Below, in pieces: positions 44,740 to 55,178 of a DNA stretch of 64,000 nucleotides. Position 1 is the first letter of the stretch; the number at the start of each line of letters is the position of its first letter. This stretch comes from Alphaproteobacteria bacterium. Its GTDB lineage: Bacteria > Pseudomonadota > Alphaproteobacteria > VGDZ01. Position numbers and translations under genes: made by a program. The notes beneath the pieces are model-generated. The model made no database searches. It was given only the letters and a program-made list of their open reading frames with translations, and had not been told where the DNA came from. The DNA lies in contig VGDZ01000002.1 in assembly GCA_016869515.1 (NCBI GenBank), forward strand, positions 53,418-117,417, written 5' to 3'.

Positions 44740-46167
44740 ATGACCTCGGGAAATAGCGCGCTTCAGCCGTTCATGAATCGCGGCTTGGCTTGGGCAATAG
44801 CGGCATTCCTCGGGCTGTCCGTATTGATCCTAGCGCTGATGCCGCGCGATTGCTGGTCGCCGGTCTACACCCGGGACGCGAATGCCGCAGCGCCCACGAA
44901 TTATTGCGGCATGCCCTGTCAGGCGGGCTGCGACATGGCCCGATCGCTCTATTTCAAGGGCAAATTCGTCGAGAGCGACGATGAAACGCGCATATATACC
45001 GACTACCCTCCGATCTATGGTGTGTTGGTCTATGCTTCTTTGCTAGGCACCGCGGGCAGCTCCATTCTGCCCGTCCTGGTCTTGCAGGTCGGTCTGCTCC
45101 TGATCTGGGGTTTGATGGCGCATTGGATTGTCGAACGCCATGCGCCCGGCTGGGGAACCTTGGCGTTCGCGCTGGTCGCTTTCAATCCCAACGCCATCGG
45201 AATTGCGTTCTTGCCCAAGACCGATCTGGTTGCAGCCGTCTCCGTGTCGGCGGTCCTGCTGTGCCTCCTTGCCTATTTGCGGGATCACGAGGCGAAATGG
45301 ATGGTGTTGGCCGGAATCATGTTCGGCATCGCCAACAACACGCGGACGGCCGGGCAATTGCTCGTGCTGACCTTGCCGGTTGCGATGCCGCTGCTGGTAT
45401 GGATCGATGGCCATCGCGACCGCGTCGCGCGTACCGCCGGTCTAGGTCTTGCTGCAACGCTGATCGCACTGGCCATTCAGTTGCCATGGCTGATGCACAT
45501 CTATCGCGTCGAGGGAAGCCTCGGCATGCAAAGCCTGCGCAACACGCACCAGTATCAGCTCACCATTTACAACGTGCTGTCCTCGCAGCGCGACGGTCTG
45601 CCGCTCCACCAGCATTTAGGCGATGACATCGACCCGTTTCCCGATTCGGTTCATCGCGCCGCTGACCCGTCATGGGATTCGCTCGACTATTCCGAGAGAT
45701 ATCGCCGTCGGAACGCCAAATTGAAGCAAGCCAACGCGGAATTTTCTTGGCGGCTTTATCCTTATCCATTGGCCTATTCGACGCTTCGTTTTTTCTTCAC
45801 CGGCGGCGAGGGCTATTTGTACGACATGTTGGACATACCGCATGAGCGGGACGCGGATCGGCCGAAAGGCGGACCCGAAAGGGTACGCTTCATGGCCATC
45901 AAATGGTGGGCCCGAGGATTTGCTCTGGCGACTCAGGCATTGGCGTTGTTGGGGATTTGGTACCTATGGCGAAGCGGCCGTTTCGCGCTGTTGCTGCTCT
46001 GCGTCGGCGGCATCTTTTATTACTACGCCATCACCGCCATGTTCGGCTGGTCGCGTTTTCGCTTGCAGACCGAATTGCCCCTGAAACTATTGGCGGTGTT
46101 CGGCTGCGTCTGGTTGGCGCAATTCCTCCATCGTGGTGCCGCGGCACGGTCCTCACCTGGGTCTTGA
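44740..46167 (+). CDS. polytopic membrane protein, GT-C glycosyltransferase-like
   Basis: A 475-residue protein with about ten transmembrane helices. It begins with one helix (LAWAIAAFLGLSVLILAL), then a large cysteine-containing periplasmic loop (NYCGMPCQAGCDMARSLYFKG) and an acidic pair after FVESDDETRIYTDYPPIYGVL. The architecture resembles GT-C/ArnT-like transferases that use polyprenyl-phosphate sugars, but the diagnostic DD/DE motif is not in the classical place, so the assignment is tentative. The GC content looks lower than neighbours, hinting at acquisition. ATG at 44740 is the only good start. The next gene begins 32 bases later and may be co-transcribed. Confidence 0.6.
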   Translation: MTSGNSALQPFMNRGLAWAIAAFLGLSVLILALMPRDCWSPVYTRDANAAAPTNYCGMPCQAGCDMARSLYFKGKFVESDDETRIYTDYPPIYGVLVYASLLGTAGSSILPVLVLQVGLLLIWGLMAHWIVERHAPGWGTLAFALVAFNPNAIGIAFLPKTDLVAAVSVSAVLLCLLAYLRDHEAKWMVLAGIMFGIANNTRTAGQLLVLTLPVAMPLLVWIDGHRDRVARTAGLGLAATLIALAIQLPWLMHIYRVEGSLGMQSLRNTHQYQLTIYNVLSSQRDGLPLHQHLGDDIDPFPDSVHRAADPSWDSLDYSERYRRRNAKLKQANAEFSWRLYPYPLAYSTLRFFFTGGEGYLYDMLDIPHERDADRPKGGPERVRFMAIKWWARGFALATQALALLGIWYLWRSGRFALLLLCVGGIFYYYAITAMFGWSRFRLQTELPLKLLAVFGCVWLAQFLHRGAAARSSPGS

Positions 46168-46198
46168 CCCCGTCCGGCCGAATCAGCACAACCACGGC

Positions 46199-47407
46199 AT
46201 GACCCTGCGAATCTGCGTTGTCGGCGCCGGGCCGGCAGGGATTTATGCCGCCGAGGGGCTGAGCAAAGGCCCGGGCGCGCATATCGACGTGATCGACCGC
46301 CTGCCGACGCCCTTTGGGCTGGTGCGCTATGGCGTCGCCCCTGATCATCAATCGACCAAGGCGGTGACGCGGGTGCTCGAGCGCATCCTGACCCGGCCCG
46401 GCATCCGTTTTCTGGGCGGAATCGCGCTCGGCCGGGAGGTTCGACTGGCCGATCTTCGCCAAGCCTATGATGCCGTGGTGCTGGCGACCGGCTGTCCGCA
46501 AGATCGGCGTCTTGGCATTCCGGGCGAGGATCTGCCGGGCGTGATCGGCTCGGGGCGGTTCGTGGCTTGGTACAATGGCCATCCCGATTTCGCCGATTTG
46601 GCGTTGCCCGAAGGCGTAAGATCGGTCGCCGTGATCGGCAACGGCAATGTCGCCTTGGACATCGCCCGGGTCCTGGCCAAAACCCCGGCCGAAATGGCCA
46701 AGTCCGACCTGGCACCCCGCGCTGCCGCCTGGATTGCCCGCCAACCCTTGCGGGAAATTCATGTCGTCGGCCGTCGTGGGCCAATTGAGGCCAGCTTTAC
46801 CACCGCCGAATTGGCCGAAATGGGACGGCTGGAGCGCGCCGCGGCCTTGCGCGACGAGACCCCCTTGCCCGAGGCTCCGGTTGGCGACAAGGTCAAAGAG
46901 GGAAACATCGCCGCCTTGCGTGCCTTGGTTCCAAGATCCGCCGATCTTAATGTGATTTTTAGATTCAATACGACAACCGAACTATTTGTAGGGAAACCGG
47001 AAATCGAGAAATTGCGAGTTAAGCATTTAGGTCGAAATCACGACTTGCCATGCGACTTGGTGGTAACCGCCATTGGCTATGCGTCACCGTCGACCGAGGG
47101 CTTGGAACTGACACGGAATGGGGTTCTGACCAACCAAGACGGCAGGATCGCGGATGGCCTCTACGTGGTCGGCTGGGCTAAGCGGGGGCCGTCGGGGGTA
47201 ATCCCGACCAATCGCCCCGAATCCCATGCTGTGGCCGAACGGATTTTGGCCGAAGTCCAGCCCAGCGGACGCGCGGGATTGGACTTTACCAAGGCCTCGG
47301 ATTGGGCGCGCTGGAAGCGGATCGAGGCGGCGGAGATTGCCGCCGCAGCCCCTGGAGCGCCGCGACGCAAATTGGACGATTGGGCGGCCCTGGCCGCAAT
47401 CCCGTGA
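46199..47407 (+). CDS. FAD-dependent ferredoxin-NADP+ reductase (FprA/adrenodoxin reductase type)
   Basis: A 402-residue flavoprotein with the glutathione-reductase-type FAD fold. ICVVGAGPAGIYAAEGL is the dinucleotide-binding GxGxxG (about residues 5-21). PTPFGLVRYGVAPDHQSTKAV is the FprA/adrenodoxin reductase signature and SVAVIGNGNVALDIARVL binds NADPH. GWAKRGPSGVIPTNRPESH is the late FAD contact. It passes electrons from NADPH to ferredoxins and could serve P450 or Fe-S enzymes. The ATG at 46199 gives the canonical N terminus. It overlaps the NUDIX gene by four bases. Confidence 0.9.
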   Translation: MTLRICVVGAGPAGIYAAEGLSKGPGAHIDVIDRLPTPFGLVRYGVAPDHQSTKAVTRVLERILTRPGIRFLGGIALGREVRLADLRQAYDAVVLATGCPQDRRLGIPGEDLPGVIGSGRFVAWYNGHPDFADLALPEGVRSVAVIGNGNVALDIARVLAKTPAEMAKSDLAPRAAAWIARQPLREIHVVGRRGPIEASFTTAELAEMGRLERAAALRDETPLPEAPVGDKVKEGNIAALRALVPRSADLNVIFRFNTTTELFVGKPEIEKLRVKHLGRNHDLPCDLVVTAIGYASPSTEGLELTRNGVLTNQDGRIADGLYVVGWAKRGPSGVIPTNRPESHAVAERILAEVQPSGRAGLDFTKASDWARWKRIEAAEIAAAAPGAPRRKLDDWAALAAIP

Positions 47408-48234
47408 GTCTTTTGGACCGAGTCGCCGAGGCGCAGCATTTCGAGCCCTCGGCCTACCGCCGCTGGTATGCCGGACCGACCCCGATCGGCTGGATTCCCC
47501 ATCGGCTGGCAGAGCCGCTTGCGGCCTGCCCTGGATTCGTGGTCGGACCGACCGAGATCCGTAGCCCGGCGGAAGGCGGCATCGTCGATGCCGCCCTATT
47601 AAACCTGAAAAATCAAGGCCTTGTGCCGGGATGGCGCAACGAGCGTTATGCCATCGGCACGGCATTCGAGACCCCGCCACTGTTCGAGATGGAGCGTGCC
47701 GGGGCGCTGCTTTTCGGGGTCAGAACCTACGGCGTGCACGTCAATGGCTATGTCCGGCGCGGCGACAGCCTGCACCTCTGGGTCGCCACCCGCGCCGCCC
47801 ATAAATCGACCGATCCCGGCAAGCTCGATCAGATCGTCGCCGGCGGTCAGCCGGTCGGCATCGGCGTGATGGAGAACCTGGTCAAGGAATGCGCCGAGGA
47901 GGCCGGAATTCCGGCCGCTCTGGCGCGCACCGCAAGGCCGGTCGGCCGGATCTCGCATCTGACCCACGCCCCCGATCGCGGCTATGCCTGGAATGGCGAG
48001 CTTTTCTGCTTCGATCTGGAACTGCCCGAGAGCTTCGTCCCCCGCAACGCCGACGGCGAAGTCGCCGCATTCGAGCTGTGGCCGGCGGCGCGGGTGCTGG
48101 CGCGCCTGACCGACAGCCGCGATTTCGCGCGCGACGTCGCGCTGGTCGCCATCGATTTCCTGATCCGTCATGGCATTTACCGCGCCGATGCGCCGGATGT
48201 CGCCAGGGTTAAGGCAGGCTTGCGCAGTCCCTGA
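47404..48234 (+). CDS. DUF4743/NUDIX hydrolase (thiamine pyrophosphokinase-like)
   Basis: A 276-residue protein with an N-terminal DUF4743 part (about 1-110) and a C-terminal NUDIX domain. The modified Nudix box GGQPVGIGVMENLVKECAEE (then AGI) has KE instead of RE and no first glutamate, which is normal for this eukaryote-like DUF4743 family. YGVHVNGYVRRGDSLHLWVATRA precedes it. Substrates may be oxidised nucleotides or thiamine derivatives. GTG at 47404 overlaps the reductase stop (GTGA), so the pair is co-translated. Confidence 0.85.
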   Translation: MSLLDRVAEAQHFEPSAYRRWYAGPTPIGWIPHRLAEPLAACPGFVVGPTEIRSPAEGGIVDAALLNLKNQGLVPGWRNERYAIGTAFETPPLFEMERAGALLFGVRTYGVHVNGYVRRGDSLHLWVATRAAHKSTDPGKLDQIVAGGQPVGIGVMENLVKECAEEAGIPAALARTARPVGRISHLTHAPDRGYAWNGELFCFDLELPESFVPRNADGEVAAFELWPAARVLARLTDSRDFARDVALVAIDFLIRHGIYRADAPDVARVKAGLRSP

Positions 48235-48310
48235 GAGAAACTAACCAAAGCCGTCCTTGCGGCGGGCTAGCTTGCCGCGTATAGCTTCGATCCTTGCGTT
48301 AGGATCGCTA

Positions 48311-49219
48311 ATGGTCGAGATGCGCCTTCCTCCTTTGAATGCGCTGCGGGCCTTCGCCGCTGCCGGGCGGCATTTGTCCTTTGCCCGCGCCGCCGAGGAA
48401 TTGCACGTCACCCCCGCCGCCATCAGCCAGCAGATCAAGCAGCTTGAGGATCAGTTGGGCCTGGCGCTGTTCCGGCGCAGTCGCCGCGGCGTGGTCCTGA
48501 CCGAGGCCGGCCAGGCCTGCCTGCCCGGGCTCAACGAGGGTTTTCGCATCCTGGCCGAGGCCGTGGCCCGGACCCGCACCGCCGGCGGCTCGGGCACGCT
48601 GACGGTCTCGGTCGCGCCCAGCTTTGCCGCCAAATGGCTGGTGCCGCGGCTGGATGCCTTCCGCCAGGCCGAACCCGAGATCGACGTCCGGGTCTCGGCC
48701 TCGATGCAATTGACCGATTTCGCCCGCGACGACGTCGATCTGGCGATCCGCTACGGCTCGGGCCGCTATCCCGGGCTGTTCGTCGAACGGCTGATGACCG
48801 AGGCGGTGGTGCCGGTGTGCAGCAAGGCGCTGATGAAGGGCCGCAACGCCCTGACCTCGCCCGACCGGCTGCGCTTTCACACGCTGCTGCACGACGACAG
48901 CCCGGATCTCGATCCTTCCTGCCCGGATTGGCGGATGTGGCTCAAGGCGGCCAAGATCGAGGACATCGATTGGCGGCGCGGCATCCGCTTCAACCAATCG
49001 AGCCTGGTGCTGGAGACCGCGGTCTTGGGCCGCGGCGTCGGCCTGGCCAAGGCGGCGCTGGCGGCCGACGACCTGCGCGCGGGCCGGCTGGTGCGGCCCT
49101 TCGGCAAGGCCCAGCCGGTCGATTTCGCCTATTACCTGGTCTGCCCCGAAGCCCGCGCCGACATCCCCAAAGTGGCGCGTTTCCGACGCTGGCTAGCGGA
49201 GGAGGCCAAAGCGGCCTGA
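48311..49219 (+). CDS. LysR-type regulator, GcvA-like
   Basis: A 302-residue LysR regulator. The winged helix-turn-helix is FAAAGRHLSFARAAEELHVTPAAISQQIKQLE (about 14-45), followed by the ligand-binding domain with SVAPSFAAKWLVPRL. The opening LPPLNALRAF and FARDDVDLAIRYGSGRYPGL place it in the GcvA subgroup, many members of which control amino acid or beta-lactamase genes; the target here is unknown. ATG at 48311 has AGGA upstream at good spacing; an upstream start would add 18 residues without a ribosome site. Probably autonomous. Confidence 0.9.
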   Translation: MVEMRLPPLNALRAFAAAGRHLSFARAAEELHVTPAAISQQIKQLEDQLGLALFRRSRRGVVLTEAGQACLPGLNEGFRILAEAVARTRTAGGSGTLTVSVAPSFAAKWLVPRLDAFRQAEPEIDVRVSASMQLTDFARDDVDLAIRYGSGRYPGLFVERLMTEAVVPVCSKALMKGRNALTSPDRLRFHTLLHDDSPDLDPSCPDWRMWLKAAKIEDIDWRRGIRFNQSSLVLETAVLGRGVGLAKAALAADDLRAGRLVRPFGKAQPVDFAYYLVCPEARADIPKVARFRRWLAEEAKAA

Positions 49220-49227
49220 CGCCTCCC

Positions 49228-49527
49228 CTACCCCAGCACCTTGCCCAGTTTCATGGCGATGCCCATCGAGCCGTCGATCTTGAGCTTGCCCATCATGAAG
49301 GCCATGGTCGGGTCGAGCTCGCCGGCGGCCATTTCCTTGAAATCGTCCAGGCTGATGCGCAGCGTGCAATCGGCGTCCTTGTTTTCGTTGGAGACCTCGT
49401 TCGGCACCTTGGAGGCGTCGAGATAGATCACGCCCTCGCCGCCGAAATCGAACTTGACCGTGGCGCCCAGCCCGCAATCGTTGCCGACCTTGTCGCGCAT
49501 TCCGTTGGTGACGGCTTCGAGGCTCAT
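49228..49527 (-). CDS. SCP2 sterol-binding domain protein
   Basis: A 99-residue single-domain SCP2 protein: LGATVKFDFGGEGVIYLDASK, DADCTLRISLDDFKEMAAGELDPTMAFMMGKLKIDGSMGIAMKL. This small cytoplasmic fold binds acyl-CoA or fatty acids and feeds them to beta-oxidation enzymes. ATG at 49527 follows AAGGGAG. It is divergent from the acyl-CoA operon at 49637 and shares the operator between them, so both are probably co-regulated. Confidence 0.92.
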   Translation of the reverse strand: MSLEAVTNGMRDKVGNDCGLGATVKFDFGGEGVIYLDASKVPNEVSNENKDADCTLRISLDDFKEMAAGELDPTMAFMMGKLKIDGSMGIAMKLGKVLG

Positions 49528-49549
49528 GCGTATCTCCCTTGGGCGCCGG

Positions 49550-49571
49550 TTGACGTTAACGTAAACGTCAA
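49550..49571. promoter_or_regulatory. LiuR-like operator between SCP2 and the acyl-CoA operon
   Basis: A 22-base near-palindrome running from TTGACGTTAACG to GTAAACGTCAA. Its first 16 bases resemble the site described for the MerR-type regulator LiuR (consensus around TTTACGTTAACGTAAA), which controls leucine and related acyl-CoA degradation. It lies 23 bases from the SCP2 start and 66 from the carboxyltransferase start. No LiuR gene is in the window, so the regulator would be encoded elsewhere. Confidence 0.6.
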
Positions 49572-49636
49572 TTACACAATTCCGGCCGCGCTTTCCAGCC
49601 GGCATTCGCTCCGGTCTTGGGATTAGCATAGCCGCG

Positions 49637-51247
49637 ATGCCGCCGATCGTCAGCCGGATTTCGCCCGACAGCGAGAGCTACCGGGCCAATCGCGCCGCCA
49701 TGCTGGAGGCCTTGGGCGAGGTGCGCGCGCTGGAGGCCAAGGTGCGGGCGCATTCCGAACGCGCCCGACCCAAATTCGAGAAGCGCGGCCAGCTGCTGCC
49801 GCGCGAGCGGGTCGCCCGCGCGCTCGACCCCGGCGCGCCGTTCCTGGAACTCTCGACCTTGGCCGGGCTCGGCCTGCACGACGACGACGGCAAGGACAAT
49901 CCGACCGGCGGCGGCGGCATCTCGGGTATCGGCTTCGTCGCCGGCAAGCGGGTGCTGGTGGTGGCCTCGGATTCCGCCATCAAGGGCGGCTCGACCACGC
50001 CGATGGGGTTGGAAAAGGGGCTGCGGGCGCAGGAGATCGCGCGGATCTGCAAGCTGCCGATGCTGGAACTGGTGGAAAGCGCCGGCGCCAACCTGCCCTT
50101 GCAGTCGATGATCTTCCTCAAGGGCGGCCGCACCTTCGCCAACCAGGCGCGGCTGTCGGCCGCCGGCATTCCCCAGGTCTGCGTGGTGCACGGTTCCTCG
50201 ACCGCGGGCGGGGCCTATCGCCCGGGCATGTCGGACTATGTCGTGGTGGTGCGCGGCCGGGCCAAGATCTTCCTTGCCGGTCCGCCCTTGCTGCTGGCCG
50301 CGACCGGCGAGGTCGCCACCGACGAGGAACTGGGCGGAGCCGATCTGCACGCGAGGATCTCGGGCCTGGCCGAATACATGGCCGAGAACGACGCCGAGGC
50401 GCTGGACCTGGCGCGCGAACTGATCGGCAAGCTGAATTGGGACTTGCCGCCGCCGCCTCGGCCCCACAAGCCGCCGCGCTATTCCGAGGATCAGTTGGCC
50501 GGCGTCGTGCCGATGGATTACCGCAAGCCCTACGATTGCCGCGAAGTCATCGCCCGGCTGGTCGACGATTCCGACTTCCTCGAATTCAAGCCGCTTTACG
50601 GGCCGCAGACGGTGTGCGGCAATGCCCTGATCGAAGGCCACCCGGTCGGGCTGATCGGCAACAACGGCCCGATCTTCCCCGAGGGCTCGGTCAAGGCGGC
50701 GCAGTTCATCCAGCTCTGCTGCCAGTCGGGCACGCCGATCGTCTATCTCCAGAACACCACCGGCTACATGGTCGGCAAGGAGGTCGAGGCGGCGGGCGCG
50801 ATCAAGCACGGCTCGAAGATGATCCAGGCGGTGGCCACCGCCAGCGTGCCGCAGATCGCGCTGATGATCGGCGGCAGCTTCGGCGCCGGCAATTACGGCA
50901 TGTGCGGCCGCGGCTTCGACCCGCGTTTCGTCTTCGCTTGGCCGAATGCGCGCGTCGCCGTCATGGGCGGCGAGCAGCTGGCCAAGGTGATGTCGATCAT
51001 CACCGAGGCCGGCGCCAAGCGCGAAGGCCGCCCGGTCGACCGCGCCAAGCTGGAGGCGATGGAAAAGCGCATCGTCGCCCAGATCGAGGCGGAATCGACC
51101 GCGCTGTTCGCCACCGCGCGGCTGTGGGACGACGGCATCGTCGATCCGCGCGATTCCCGCCGCGTGCTGGCCTTCGCCCTGGCCACCTGCCGCGAGGCCG
51201 AGGCGCGGCAGCTCAAGCCCAACAGCTTCGGCGTCGCCCGCGGCTGA
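49637..51247 (+). CDS. atuC: acyl-CoA carboxylase beta subunit (AtuC-like; geranyl- or methylcrotonyl-CoA carboxylase)
   Basis: A 536-residue carboxyltransferase, equal in length to geranyl-CoA carboxylase beta. GSSTAGGAYRPGMSDYVVVV and GPPLLLAATGEVATDEELGGADLH are the acyl-CoA and carboxybiotin motifs, and GGSFGAGNYGMCGRGFDPRF is the C-terminal oxyanion region. It transfers CO2 from biotin on the alpha subunit (gene at 53232) to a branched acyl-CoA. The order C-D-E-F matches the acyclic-terpene (atu) clusters; in liu clusters the dehydrogenase comes before the carboxylase. Methylcrotonyl-CoA remains an alternative substrate. It is first in the operon behind the LiuR-like operator. Confidence 0.75.
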   Translation: MPPIVSRISPDSESYRANRAAMLEALGEVRALEAKVRAHSERARPKFEKRGQLLPRERVARALDPGAPFLELSTLAGLGLHDDDGKDNPTGGGGISGIGFVAGKRVLVVASDSAIKGGSTTPMGLEKGLRAQEIARICKLPMLELVESAGANLPLQSMIFLKGGRTFANQARLSAAGIPQVCVVHGSSTAGGAYRPGMSDYVVVVRGRAKIFLAGPPLLLAATGEVATDEELGGADLHARISGLAEYMAENDAEALDLARELIGKLNWDLPPPPRPHKPPRYSEDQLAGVVPMDYRKPYDCREVIARLVDDSDFLEFKPLYGPQTVCGNALIEGHPVGLIGNNGPIFPEGSVKAAQFIQLCCQSGTPIVYLQNTTGYMVGKEVEAAGAIKHGSKMIQAVATASVPQIALMIGGSFGAGNYGMCGRGFDPRFVFAWPNARVAVMGGEQLAKVMSIITEAGAKREGRPVDRAKLEAMEKRIVAQIEAESTALFATARLWDDGIVDPRDSRRVLAFALATCREAEARQLKPNSFGVARG

Positions 51248-51259
51248 GAGGAGTCCGAG

Positions 51260-52419
<1,160 letters not shown>

Positions 52420-52423
<4 letters not shown>

Positions 52424-53235
52424 GCGCGCTGCCGGCCACCGCCGCCATCCGCTCGCAGTTGGCGGGCGGGGTGCTGAGCCTGACCATGGATCGGCCCGAG
52501 GCGCGCAACGCGCTGACCGCCGAGGTGGTCAAGGAGTTCTCGGCGGTGTTCCAGGCCATCCGCCAGGATCGCACCGTGCGCGCGGTGGTGATCCGCGGCG
52601 CCGGCGCCGATTTCTGCGCCGGCGGCGACATCAAGGGCTTCCAGGCCAATTTTCAGGCGGCGCAATCGGGCGACACCACCGCCATCGCCGCCCAGAACCG
52701 CCGCTACGGCCGCATGCTGCAAATCCTGGCCGAGGCGCCGCAGGTGACGATCGCGGCGGTGCAGGGCAACGCCATGGGCGGCGGCATGGGGCTGGTGGCC
52801 TGCGCCGACGTCGCCATCGCCGCCGCCGACGCCAAATTCGGCCTGCCCGAGATCACGCTTGGCCTGCCGCCGGCCCAGGTCGCGGCCTTCGTCGCCCGGC
52901 GCATCGGCCTCGGCCAGATGCGGCGCTTCGCCTTGACCAACACCAGGCTGGATGCCGCCGAGGCGCTGCGCATCGGCCTGGTCCATGTCGTCGTGCCGGA
53001 TGCCGCCGCGCTGGATGGCGCGGTGGCGGCCCTGCTCAAGCAGGTCAAGGGCGTGGCGCCGGGCGCGGTGGCGACCACCAAGGCGCTGCTGAATCAGCTT
53101 GGCGCGACGCCGCTGGATAGCCTGCTGGACGAAGTCGCCTACGGCTTCGCCGCCGCGATGCAGGGCGCCGAGGCGCGCGAGGGCGTCGCCGCCTTCATCG
53201 CCAAGCGCAAGCCCGCCTGGGCGCAAGACCCGTGA
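52420..53235 (+). CDS. atuE: enoyl-CoA hydratase/isomerase family (AtuE-like)
   Basis: A 271-residue crotonase-fold protein. GADFCAGGDIKGFQ is the oxyanion loop, GNAMGGGMGLVACADVAIAA the second oxyanion-hole segment, and FGLPEITLGLPPAQVAAFVARRIG carries the active-site glutamate region. One of the two usual catalytic glutamates (GGGxEL) is replaced by glycine-leucine, as often in methylglutaconyl- or isohexenylglutaconyl-CoA hydratases, matching the neighbourhood. It would hydrate the product of the carboxylase. ATG overlaps the previous stop and the following gene starts on GTGA. Confidence 0.72.
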
Positions 53236-55178
53236 GCCGCCGCTTCTCGACTGTCTTGGTCGCCAACCGCGGCGAGATCGCGCTGCGCGTCATGCGCACG
53301 GCGCGGGCGATGGGCTATCGCACCGTCGCCGCCCATTCTGCCGCCGATGCCGAGGCGCCCTTCGCCCGCTATGCCGACATCGCGGTCGAGATCGGGCCGG
53401 CCGCGGTCAAGGACAGCTATCTGTCGATCGAGCGCATTGTCGCTGCCGCGCGCAAGACCGGCGCCGATGCGGTCCATCCCGGCTACGGTTTTCTTTCCGA
53501 GAACCCGGCTTTCGCCCAGGCCTGCGCCGATGCCGGGCTGGTGTTCATCGGCCCCGATGCGGCGGCGGTGCGCGCCATGGGCTCGAAGCGCAACGCCAAG
53601 GACATCGCCCAGCGCGCCGGCGCGCCCCTGATCCCGGGCTATAACGGCCCCGACCAATCCGACGAGCGGCTCCTGCTCGAGGCCGAGCGCATCGGCTTTC
53701 CGCTGATGGTCAAGGCCTCGGCCGGCGGCGGTGGGCGCGGCCTCAGGCTGGTGCCTGGCCCCGACAAGCTCGGCGCCGCGATCAAGACCGCGCGCTCGGA
53801 AGCGATGGTCGCCTTCGGCGACGACGAGTTGATCCTGGAGAAGGCCCTGGTCGAGCCGCGCCATGTCGAAATCCAGGTCTTCGGCGATCGCCACGGCAAG
53901 GTGATCCATCTCGGCGAGCGCGATTGCTCGGTCCAGCGTCGCCACCAGAAGGTGATCGAGGAGGCGCCCTCGCCCTTTGTCACGCCCGAATTGCGGACGC
54001 GCATGGGCAAGGCCGCGGTCGCGATCGCCTCCGAGATCGGCTATGTCGGCGCCGGCACGATGGAATTCCTGGTCGACGCCGACCGCAATTTCTACTTCCT
54101 CGAAATGAACACCCGACTGCAGGTCGAACATCCGGTGACCGAGCTGATCACCGGCCTCGACCTGGTCGAATGGCAGTTGCGGATCGCCGCCGGCGAGCCC
54201 CTGCCGCTGGGCCAAGACCAGATCCGCTTCGCCGGCCACGCCATCGAAGTGCGGCTTTATGCCGAGGACGGCTATGCCGGCTTTTTGCCTCGCACCGGGA
54301 AAATCCTCGCCTGGCGGCCGGCGGAAGGCCCGGGCCTGCGCGCCGATGCCGGCATCGCCCAGGGCCTCGACGTCACGCCCTATTACGACCCGATGCTGGC
54401 CAAGGTGATGGCCCATGGCAGCGACCGCGAACAGGCGCGACGGCGCCTGCTGCGGGCGCTGGAGGAGACCGCGCTGTTGGGCGTGGTAACCAACAAGGAT
54501 TTCCTGATCCAGGCGCTGTCGCACGAGGTCTTCGCGTCGGGCGGCGCCACCACCGCCTTCATCGACACCAAGCTGTTCCCGACCCGACCCAAGCGGCCCG
54601 CGCCGCCGCCGCAAATGGCGGCCTTGGCGGCGCTGCTGTTCGCCACTCGGGCGGGCGATGGCTGGCGTTCGACCGGCGCCCAGGCGCGCGCGGTCGATAT
54701 GGATTGGCGCGGTCAACGGATGGCATTTCGGGTCAAGCCGCGCGATGCCGGCTACAAGGTCATCCACGGCGAGCGGCGCGCCAAACTGGCGATCCGCCAG
54801 CGCGAAGCCGATCGCCTGCGCTATGTCTGCGATGGCGTGACTCGATCCGCCAGCTACGTCTTCGATGCCGAGGGCGGGCTGTGGCTGGACGGCGATGGCC
54901 GCTGCGAACGCTTCGTCGTGGCGGCGCCGGCCGGTCTCGCCCGCGGCGAAGCGGCGAGCGACGCGCTGCTGGCGCCGATCACCGGGCGGGTCGCCTCGGT
55001 CCGCACGACCCCGGGCGAAAGCGTGCGCAAGGGCCAGGTGCTGGCGACGCTGGAAGCCATGAAGATGGAACACGAGATCGCCGCCGAGCGCGACGGCAAG
55101 GTCAAGAGCGTCGCCGTCAAGCTGGGCGATCAGATCCAGGCGCGTGCCCTGTTGATCGCGTTGGAGCCGTTGGGCTGA
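53232..55178 (+). CDS. atuF: biotin carboxylase/biotin carrier alpha subunit (AtuF-like)
   Basis: A 648-residue protein with biotin carboxylase, linker and biotinyl domains in order. VLVANRGEIALRVMRTARAMG and the HPGYGFLSENPAFAQAC motif lead, then the ATP-grasp loop KASAGGGGRGLRLV and EMNTRLQVEHPVTELITG (catalytic region). The biotin lysine is K611 in EAMKMEH near the C terminus. It carboxylates biotin with ATP and bicarbonate for the beta subunit at 49637. Length agrees with AtuF/LiuD. The GTG start overlaps the hydratase stop. Confidence 0.8.
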   Translation: MSRRFSTVLVANRGEIALRVMRTARAMGYRTVAAHSAADAEAPFARYADIAVEIGPAAVKDSYLSIERIVAAARKTGADAVHPGYGFLSENPAFAQACADAGLVFIGPDAAAVRAMGSKRNAKDIAQRAGAPLIPGYNGPDQSDERLLLEAERIGFPLMVKASAGGGGRGLRLVPGPDKLGAAIKTARSEAMVAFGDDELILEKALVEPRHVEIQVFGDRHGKVIHLGERDCSVQRRHQKVIEEAPSPFVTPELRTRMGKAAVAIASEIGYVGAGTMEFLVDADRNFYFLEMNTRLQVEHPVTELITGLDLVEWQLRIAAGEPLPLGQDQIRFAGHAIEVRLYAEDGYAGFLPRTGKILAWRPAEGPGLRADAGIAQGLDVTPYYDPMLAKVMAHGSDREQARRRLLRALEETALLGVVTNKDFLIQALSHEVFASGGATTAFIDTKLFPTRPKRPAPPPQMAALAALLFATRAGDGWRSTGAQARAVDMDWRGQRMAFRVKPRDAGYKVIHGERRAKLAIRQREADRLRYVCDGVTRSASYVFDAEGGLWLDGDGRCERFVVAAPAGLARGEAASDALLAPITGRVASVRTTPGESVRKGQVLATLEAMKMEHEIAAERDGKVKSVAVKLGDQIQARALLIALEPLG

